The notes beneath the pieces were generated by a model. It did no database searches. It was given only the letters and a program-made list of their open reading frames with translations, and was not told the DNA's origin. Shown piece by piece: positions 57,773-62,617 of a DNA stretch of 62,617 nucleotides. The position numbers and the translations under genes were made by a program. This DNA is from Flavivirga aquimarina (GTDB lineage Bacteria; Bacteroidota; Bacteroidia; Flavobacteriales; Flavobacteriaceae), in the NCBI RefSeq assembly GCF_030540835.1, contig NZ_JAUOEK010000152.1, forward strand, positions 1 to 62,617, given 5' to 3'. Each line of letters begins with the position of its first letter. The stretch's first letter is position 1.

Positions 57773-57923
57773 ATATATTTGTTTTCTATTAAAAAATTAA
57801 ACAACTTGGTTACCCTTTATAGTTTTTTATTCAGAAGTAAATTGTGAAAGTCCAACCTAAAGGTAATATCAAAATAAATAATTAAGATTTCCTCCTTCAA
57901 GGAAATGAAAAACATATTAATCG

Positions 57924-58283
57924 ATGGAAAAATTAACAAATAAAGAAGAAGAAATCATGCATATTTTATGGAGACTGGAAAAGGCTTTTGTAAAAGATGT
58001 TCTTGCAGAAATAAAAAATGATAAACCCCATTACAATACACTATCTACCATTATAAGAAATTTAGAGGAAAAAGGTTATCTGGCTTATAATGCGTATGGT
58101 AAAACGCATCAATACTACCCTATTATTAAAAAGGAAGATTATAGAAAGCGTTTTATGTCTATGGCCATTAACAATTATTTTAATAATTCTTATAAAAACA
58201 TGGTATCCTTTTTTGCCAAAGAAGAGAAAATTAGTGTAGACGAACTTAAAGAAATTATTGCATTAATTGAAAAAAAGGACTAA
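57924..58283 (+). CDS. BlaI/MecI/CopY-family winged-helix repressor
   Basis: The 119-residue protein begins MEKLTNKEEEIMHILWRLEKAFVKDVL and has a winged helix over residues 1-75, with the recognition helix in HYNTLSTIIRNLEEKGYL. The C-terminal part is a short dimerisation region. In this family the repressor is usually cleaved or released when a partner membrane peptidase of the BlaR1/M56 type is activated. The partner gene starts 2 bp after its stop, so the two form a classical pair. The signal sensed and the targets are unknown; no beta-lactamase gene is nearby. Confidence 0.94.
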   Translation: MEKLTNKEEEIMHILWRLEKAFVKDVLAEIKNDKPHYNTLSTIIRNLEEKGYLAYNAYGKTHQYYPIIKKEDYRKRFMSMAINNYFNNSYKNMVSFFAKEEKISVDELKEIIALIEKKD

Positions 58284-58285
58284 AC

Positions 58286-59581
58286 ATGGAATATTTACTA
58301 AAAGTTAGTGCCTTAATTTCTATTTTTTATTTCATTTACAAGGTGTTTTTACAACATGAAACCTTTTTTGAATCTATTAGAATTTTTCTTTTTTTAGGAT
58401 TAATTAGTTCATTTATAATTCCTTTTTTGGTTATTCCTATTTATATCGAATATACTTCTGCTTTAACTTCAAGTTATGATGGTGTTACAACAGTACAAAA
58501 GATAGAAGAGCCTCTTAGTATTTTAGACTATCTTACTATGGTTTATTTAGCTGGTGTTCTCTTCTTTTTTATCCGTTTTATGATACAATTAGTTTCGTTA
58601 GTTGCAATAATTTTTAAAGGTAAAAGCAAAAAACAGGGAGGATATACATTTGTTAGAATTAATACCAATATGTCACCATTTTCATTTTTTAATTGGATCG
58701 TTTATAATCCCAACTCATTTAATAAAACTGAATTAGATCAGATTATTACGCACGAAAAAGCTCATGCTCAGCAGTATCATTCTATGGATATTTTACTAAC
58801 CCAACTTTCCTGTATTGTTCTTTGGTTTAATCCGTTTATGTGGTTATACAATAAAGATTTAAAGCAGAATTTGGAGTTTTTAGCTGATAATTTGACAATA
58901 AATAATATCAAAAACAAGAAAGGTTACCAATACACTTTGCTTAAAACAGCCTTCTCTATTAATAAATTGGCTTTAAGCAATAATTTTTATACGTCATCAA
59001 TTAAAAAACGAATCGTTATGTTACACAAATCGAAATCAAAAAAAATCAATCAATTTAAATTTGTTATAGCAATACCTCTGTTATCAATATTTTTAATGAG
59101 TTTTAATACAGAAAAAGTTTGTGTTGCTAAAACTCCAAATTCAATAAAACCCATTGAGACAGGTAAAAACCATGGTGTATTGCCCTTTTCTGATCAACAA
59201 ATTGACCCTTTGTATATTCTTGACGGAAAAGAAATTTCAAAAAAGAAATTTGATGCTCTAAATACAGATGATATTGAATCTGTATCTGAACTTAAAGATA
59301 AATCTGAAATAAAAAAATACGGGAAGAAAGGAAAACATGGTGTTATTATTATTACTTCCAAAAAAAATGGAAATAATGGAAAAAGTGTCAACGACAATAT
59401 TGATTTTGGTTACGGGTTACCCTTATATATTCTGGATGGAAAAGAAATTCAAAAAAAACAATTAGTTGAATTAAAAAGCAACAATATTAAATCTGTTGTT
59501 ATTCTGAAAAATAAACCTGAAATAAAAAAATATGGAAAAAAAGGAAAGCATGGTGTTGTTATCATTACTTCCAAAAAATAA
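58286..59581 (+). CDS. BlaR1-type M56 membrane metallopeptidase with two C-terminal plug-like repeats
   Basis: The 431-residue protein has membrane helices at about 3-22, 31-54 and 86-112, then the zinc peptidase domain with HEKAH (His156, Glu157, His160) and Glu197 in NLEFLADN. A fourth helix lies near 255-272. The extracytoplasmic C-terminus holds two 54-residue repeats, 307-360 and 378-431, each starting PLYILDGKEI and ending KYGKKGKHGV(I/V)(I/V)ITSKK. They resemble the plug domain of SusC-type TonB receptors (PLxVIDG..., YGxRGxxGVIxI). It has no penicillin-binding sensor domain. It pairs with the BlaI-like repressor gene just upstream and ends at a strong terminator. What the repeats sense or bind is unknown. 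Confidence 0.9.
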   Translation: MEYLLKVSALISIFYFIYKVFLQHETFFESIRIFLFLGLISSFIIPFLVIPIYIEYTSALTSSYDGVTTVQKIEEPLSILDYLTMVYLAGVLFFFIRFMIQLVSLVAIIFKGKSKKQGGYTFVRINTNMSPFSFFNWIVYNPNSFNKTELDQIITHEKAHAQQYHSMDILLTQLSCIVLWFNPFMWLYNKDLKQNLEFLADNLTINNIKNKKGYQYTLLKTAFSINKLALSNNFYTSSIKKRIVMLHKSKSKKINQFKFVIAIPLLSIFLMSFNTEKVCVAKTPNSIKPIETGKNHGVLPFSDQQIDPLYILDGKEISKKKFDALNTDDIESVSELKDKSEIKKYGKKGKHGVIIITSKKNGNNGKSVNDNIDFGYGLPLYILDGKEIQKKQLVELKSNNIKSVVILKNKPEIKKYGKKGKHGVVIITSKK

Positions 59582-59621
59582 TATAAAGACTCATAATACA
59601 TTACATATTTAAGCTATTTTC

Positions 59622-59650
59622 AAGACACTCTATATAGAGTGTCTTTTTTT
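59622..59650 (+). terminator. Terminator after the M56 gene
   Basis: AAGACACTCTA and TAGAGTGTCTT form a stem with a TA centre, followed by a run of T. It lies 40 bp after the M56 stop. Confidence 0.92.
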
Positions 59651-60083
59651 ATATTTTATTATTAAAAAAGATGAAATTGATAAAAAACACCTTTTTTAAA
59701 GCAAATAGTGCCTTGATAATTAAAAACACACTCGAAATACCCCTATAATTATTTCATTTTAAAATTAAATAGTTGAAAAATAATTACAAAATAAAACTTT
59801 GATAAAGAGAGTCACATAAATATTGTAATCTATTCTGTTTTTTTACTTACAAATTCACATTCAATTTCATCAATTTTCGTAAAAACGTTTGGCAAACATA
59901 TAGGTAAATATATATCTTCAAAAAACATTGATATAAATAACTTATTTAATAACCTTTAAAACTTTAGAAATATGATAACACTTGCCAAACTTATAATTGA
60001 TGTAATATTATTTATTATCGCGATTATATAAATTTAACTAAATGTAAAACTTAGTCTAGAATAAGTTTTATTATTTTTATGAA
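59651..60083. other. Intergenic region with a tiny hydrophobic frame
   Basis: About 430 bp without a clear gene. One frame at 59972-60031 codes for 19 mostly hydrophobic residues (MITLAKLIIDVILFIIAII), one potential membrane helix. It is too short to call with confidence. No promoter with an exact TAnnTTTG box is identified. Confidence 0.35.
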
Positions 60084-60236
60084 ATGCAAAAGCAAGTATT
60101 TAAATTTTTAGCGAAGGTTAATAAAATAGTCCTACCTAGTTATTCCAAACAACAATTAGATCTAGCTAAAGCTAATAAGCTGCAAATGGCTATTATTGGC
60201 TGGAGGTGGTTTGTTACTAAAAATGCTTTGGATTAG
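60084..60236 (+). CDS. Small conserved-looking 50-residue basic protein
   Basis: The frame from ATG to TAG encodes 50 residues: an N-terminal helix (MQKQVFKFLAKVNKIVLPSY), then KQQLDLAKANKLQMAIIGWR and WFVTKNALD. I recall very similar ~50-residue proteins in many Flavobacteriaceae, some carrying the doubtful label SsrA-binding protein. It is not a real SmpB, which is three times longer. The regular helix pattern, a clean stop and codon use support a real gene. It stands alone between terminator-bounded genes. The function is unknown. Confidence 0.65.
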   Translation: MQKQVFKFLAKVNKIVLPSYSKQQLDLAKANKLQMAIIGWRWFVTKNALD

Positions 60237-60318
60237 TTTTTATTTTTTTAAGAATACTTATTAAGCAACTATACAAATACTTACACTCAACAAAATCAAA
60301 TTAACAACATTATGGTAG

Positions 60319-61128
60319 CTATTTTTTCTTTTTAAATAGCGTCTTAAAGAACCCATCGTCCTTTGTATTTGAGTTCGTTTTCTCTTCTACAGATTTGTTT
60401 TTCTTTTTATTTGCCCGTTGTATAGAATCGTTTTGTTTTTTAAGTTTACGATTGTGTTTTGCTGTGACTCTTTTTATAGAGTCTTTTCGCTTTTCATTTT
60501 TCTTTTTAAGCTTGGCTTTTACTTTTCCTATAGAGTCGTTTCTACGTTTTATTACTTTTTCAAGTTTAATTTGTGCTTTTTCTATAGAATCTTTTTTATA
60601 AAGTACTCGTTGTAACAAGTTTTTAGGCTTTTCTTCAAACTTTAAGTCTTTTTTGTAGTAAGAGGTATCTTTAGTCTTATAGTTAATCCAGGTTCCTACT
60701 TTTAAATTATTGTTATACTCGCCTTTTAAAGTTATGCTTCCACTGGAATCATAATTAGCTATTTTGCCATCTAAATAACCATTATTCCAATGTTCCAGAG
60801 TACTTAACTGTCCGTTTTCATACCAGCTTTTCCACAACCCGTTTTTTAATCCGTAATTGTAAGTTCCTTGTTCTGCCAGTTGATTAGACCTGTAGTATTT
60901 TAAATATTCGTTATGCAATACCTCGCCTCCAATATTGGCTACCGATTTATGTATTCCTCCCGACTTATACCAGTAATAGGTCTTATCTACATCAAAATTG
61001 TTTATCTTTTTTAATGCTATGTAACATTTTATATCATAACCGTTTTCACGTATTGTACGCTTTTGTAATTCTACGGTAAAGGCTAAACATAAAGCAACTA
61101 AAACGAAACCTAATACATGCTTTTTCAC
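60319..61128 (-). CDS. YwqK-type MORN-repeat protein with an 18-residue C-terminal repeat
   Basis: The 269-residue protein has an N-terminal hydrophobic leader (about 1-20). Residues ~83-150 hold MORN-2 type repeats (EQGTYNYGLKNGLWKSWYENGQL, HWNNGYLDGKIANYDSSG, KGEYNNNLKVGTWINY), as in YwqK proteins. The C-terminal part (179-247) is a highly charged helix in which (K/N)DSI recurs at Asp180, 198, 216 and 234, exactly every 18 residues. Eighteen residues are five helical turns, so the motif repeats on one helix face. YwqK proteins are sometimes labelled antitoxins, but no toxin gene is adjacent and that label is not supported. The role is unknown. Confidence 0.8.
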   Translation of the reverse strand: MKKHVLGFVLVALCLAFTVELQKRTIRENGYDIKCYIALKKINNFDVDKTYYWYKSGGIHKSVANIGGEVLHNEYLKYYRSNQLAEQGTYNYGLKNGLWKSWYENGQLSTLEHWNNGYLDGKIANYDSSGSITLKGEYNNNLKVGTWINYKTKDTSYYKKDLKFEEKPKNLLQRVLYKKDSIEKAQIKLEKVIKRRNDSIGKVKAKLKKKNEKRKDSIKRVTAKHNRKLKKQNDSIQRANKKKNKSVEEKTNSNTKDDGFFKTLFKKKK

Positions 61129-61406
61129 AAATTTTAATCTTATCTTTTTACTACTAGTAAAATTAATGGTATAGGCATAAATCTCACTAAGGTTTTACCT
61201 TAATAAAACTAAGGTTTATTATATTGTGTTAACAAAAAAATTATATACACTTATACTATAGAAATCGCCCTTCGAAGTAACTGTCAACAATAAATTTTAA
61301 TTATTATTAAACAAAAATATACTTATAAGTAAAATTATTGATATTTAAGTTTACTTTTTTATACTTAACCTTAAAATAGATTTACTGTTTAATCACCTAA
61401 AAACAC

Positions 61407-61436
61407 AAAAGCTACTCTATTTTTAGAATAGCTTTT
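61407..61436. terminator. Bidirectional terminator-like hairpin
   Basis: AAAAGCTACTCTA (61407-61419) and TAGAATAGCTTTT (61424-61436) pair with one mismatch, flanked by A and T runs. It may stop transcription coming from the RAYT gene on the minus strand. Confidence 0.75.
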
Positions 61437-61490
61437 ATTTTCTTACTCATACTTGATACTTTTCACAAACAAGCCCCGCTATTTAGCTCA

Positions 61491-61538
61491 TAAAAAAGCC
61501 TTTACATCCCGATAGTTAACGAGACTGTAAAAGCTTTT
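61491..61538. terminator. Terminator-like hairpin
   Basis: AAAAGCCTTTACA and TGTAAAAGCTTTT pair with one mismatch around an 18-nt loop. A-rich and T-rich flanks make it terminator-like on either strand. Confidence 0.6.
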
Positions 61539-61576
61539 CTGTATTATTTTCTTACTCTTGCGCTTGCCTATCTTTG

Positions 61577-61630
61577 ACGGCGCTCGTTATAAACGAAGCG
61601 CTAGCAGGGGCATACGAGGACTAGAGGAGG
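61577..61630 (+). repeat. REP-like palindrome, copy 1 (left of RAYT)
   Basis: The core GCGCTCGT-TATAA-ACGAAGCGC is a palindrome with one bulged base, followed by GCATACGAGGACTAG and a G-rich foot. It matches 62433-62481 over its full length except a 4-base insertion. It is GC-richer than the surroundings. Confidence 0.85.
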
Positions 61631-61716
61631 AAGTCTAATTCTCTAACTTAAAGACAACTTCAAACAAGGAATCATTTTTAAATTTGTAAAATTGTGGCAT
61701 ATTTCCAATCATATCC

Positions 61717-61758
61717 CTTGCTAGCGCTCGTTTATAACGAGTGCCGAAATGAGTAAGA
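61717..61758 (-). repeat. REP-like palindrome, inverted copy 2
   Basis: Read on the minus strand it gives CTTACTC, then CGGCACTCGTTATAAACGAG and CGCTAGC, the same order as the copy at 62421-62460. It faces the RAYT gene from the downstream side and forms an inverted pair with copy 1. Confidence 0.82.
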
Positions 61759-61813
61759 AAAATATTTAACAAACTACTTTACTTCAGAAATAGAGTAACT
61801 TTTTAAATTAGCC

Positions 61814-62371
61814 TTACCCAAAAAACCCCGTATCATCTATCTCTAATATACTATGGTCTTCTTGAAAATTCTTTGCACTTGAGTATTTCCAATCTATAGC
61901 ACTGGTTACAAAACCACTTTCTACTGGGTTATTATGAATATAGTCTATTTTTTGTTTAATAACCTTCTCACTCCATAGTTCTATAGGCTTATTATGATGC
62001 TGCCAAAACTGATATTTTGTAACATTACCTTGCTTTTTTCCTGCTCTTTCAAACATACATAATAACCATTCTTTTCGGCTTTCTCGTGAGTTATTTCCTA
62101 TGGTTTCTATTACTTTTTTTGCTGTATGCTTTTTAAAATCTCTCAATAATTCCATAGGTCGTTCATCACTGGATCTAAACATTAAATGAATATGACTTGG
62201 CATAAAACAATATGCATATAATTCCATACCTTTTTCTTTTCTGCAGTAGTCTATGCTTTCTGCTAATACATTAAAATATACTTGCCTTATAAATACATCT
62301 AGCCAATAAACGGTTGCGAAACTTACAAAATATAAACCACCTTTGTTATGGAACTTGTATTTTCTGCTCAT
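61814..62371 (-). CDS. REP-associated tyrosine transposase (RAYT, Y1_Tnp)
   Basis: The start is set at the ATG at 62369-62371 (MSRKYKFHNKGGLYFVSF), since the earlier frame start is only a TTG. The ~185-residue HUH nuclease has the HIH metal motif in MPSHIHLMF and the catalytic tyrosine in KIDYIHNNPVESGFV, both intact. This is the domain of IS200/IS605-type transposases in the version called RAYT, which mobilises short REP palindromes. Three REP-like palindromes lie directly beside the gene on both sides. There is no TnpB and no IS-type ends, which agrees with a RAYT rather than an IS. It looks functional. Confidence 0.92.
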   Translation of the reverse strand: MSRKYKFHNKGGLYFVSFATVYWLDVFIRQVYFNVLAESIDYCRKEKGMELYAYCFMPSHIHLMFRSSDERPMELLRDFKKHTAKKVIETIGNNSRESRKEWLLCMFERAGKKQGNVTKYQFWQHHNKPIELWSEKVIKQKIDYIHNNPVESGFVTSAIDWKYSSAKNFQEDHSILEIDDTGFFG

Positions 62372-62384
62372 GGCTCTAAAATAC

Positions 62385-62415
62385 AAAAAACTATACCTTT
62401 ATAGTATAGTTTTTT
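62385..62415. terminator. Perfect hairpin just upstream of the RAYT gene
   Basis: AAAAAACTATAC (62385-62396) and GTATAGTTTTTT (62404-62415) are exact inverses around a 7-nt loop. With A and T runs it can terminate transcription on both strands and would shield the RAYT gene from read-through. Confidence 0.75.
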
Positions 62416-62420
62416 ATTGT

Positions 62421-62481
62421 CTTACTCGGTACGGCACTCGTCATAGACGAAGCGCTAGCGCATACGAGGACTAGCGGGGGC
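62421..62481 (+). repeat. REP-like palindrome, copy 3 (right of RAYT)
   Basis: It reads CTTACTC, CGGCACTCGTCATAGACGAAGCGC and GCATACGAGGACTAGCGGGGG. It is a direct copy of 61577-61630 lacking four bases. Its right edge touches the truncated IS4-type transposase frame. Confidence 0.85.
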
Positions 62482-62617
62482 AAGTTGAAGTTTTAATAAC
62501 CTCCTTGCTTAATAGCAAAGTGTACCCTAGCTCTCTCTTTAAAGAACTTTATGCCAAAAGGTGGGGTGTTGAAACCTTTTATGATGAGTTAAAAAACAAA
62601 CTGAAAATTGAACATTT
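62478..62617 (+). pseudogene. IS4-type DDE transposase fragment, 5'-truncated and running off the window
   Basis: The open frame reads GQVEVLITSLLNSKVYPSSL, then LYAKRWGVETFYDELKNKLK and IEH at the edge. It carries the IS4 signature Y-x2-R-x3-E-x6-K (Tyr, Arg, Glu and Lys of YAKRWGVETFYDELK), so the catalytic Glu region is kept. The N-terminal part with the first two catalytic Asp residues is absent: an in-frame stop lies within the REP palindrome just before it (62472-62474). The junction is exactly at the end of the REP repeat, so the transposase was probably cut by that element. The right part lies outside the window. Confidence 0.75.

Larger units (their letters stand above)
61129..61576. 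other. Intergenic region with two terminator-like hairpins
   Basis: About 450 bp with no supportable gene. It holds the promoter region of the minus-strand YwqK-type gene and, further right, hairpins at 61407-61436 and 61491-61538. Confidence 0.5.

Noticed and set aside
57924-59581. Beta-lactam resistance module
   Set aside because: The M56 protein lacks the penicillin-binding sensor domain and no beta-lactamase gene is near.
60395-60615. Phe/Ser-rich plus-strand frames
   Set aside because: They are opposite-strand reads of the Lys-rich repeat of the YwqK-type gene.
60319-61128. Toxin-antitoxin pair (YwqK antitoxin label)
   Set aside because: No partner gene is adjacent and the protein has a leader and a long charged helix, so the label has no support here.
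61571-62481. CRISPR array or IS200/IS605 element
   Set aside because: Only three repeats, in mixed orientation with unequal spacing, and no TnpB or cas gene; a REP/RAYT unit explains them better.

Overview
The window looks like a chromosomal segment from a marine or polysaccharide-degrading member of the Flavobacteriaceae (Bacteroidota). The DNA is strongly AT-rich. It carries SusC/SusD pairs, lipoproteins with a Cys lipobox, TAnnTTTG-type promoter boxes and almost no Shine-Dalgarno sequences. The gyrA, clpC, metE, lpdA and thiolase proteins are of flavobacterial type. No species can be assigned from sequence alone.

Left half (about 1-29,600, all genes on the minus strand): a large polysaccharide-utilisation locus (PUL). 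In transcription order it runs: FAS1 lipoprotein, SusC, SusD, FAS1 lipoprotein, FAS1 lipoprotein, SusC, SusD; then a 0.8 kb gap holding an IS110 transposase relic; then a GMC oxidoreductase with a gluconate-2-dehydrogenase-subunit-3-like partner, a ROK regulator, three sulfatases, a multidomain M64-type metallopeptidase with carbohydrate-binding modules, a DUF1080 (3-keto-glycoside hydrolase family) lipoprotein, and a sialate-O-acetylesterase-like SGNH esterase. No classical glycoside hydrolase or polysaccharide lyase is visible. Taken together, the genes suggest uptake of a sulfated, probably O-acetylated glycan or glycoprotein, followed by desulfation, deacetylation, and possibly oxidation at C3 and cleavage of the 3-keto-glycoside. 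That last route is an inference from family membership.

Boundary (30,300-31,070): a tyrosine-recombinase fragment, a long hairpin, and tRNA-Pro(UGG) and tRNA-Ser(GCU) with a shared terminator. An integrase relic beside tRNA genes at the edge of the PUL suggests that the locus arrived as a genomic island.

Middle and right (31,160-59,600): core and housekeeping genes. These are a 7TM-HD phosphohydrolase, thiolase, an NlpC/P60 peptidase, a TPR protein, gyrA, clpC, an Lrp regulator divergent from metE, an ECF sigma / anti-sigma / DUF4097 / GIN-domain operon, an MFS exporter, an M48 peptidase, msrB, a DinB-like protein, ndh, lpdA, an outer-membrane protein, aroQ, a Ca/Na antiporter, and a BlaI/BlaR1-like pair whose sensor ends in two plug-domain-like repeats. 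Several spaces between genes hold dispersed palindromic repeats of at least three families.

Right end (60,000-62,617): a conserved 50-residue small protein, a YwqK/MORN-repeat protein with a four-fold 18-residue repeat, a REP-associated tyrosine transposase flanked by three REP-like palindromes, and a truncated IS4-type transposase reading off the window edge.
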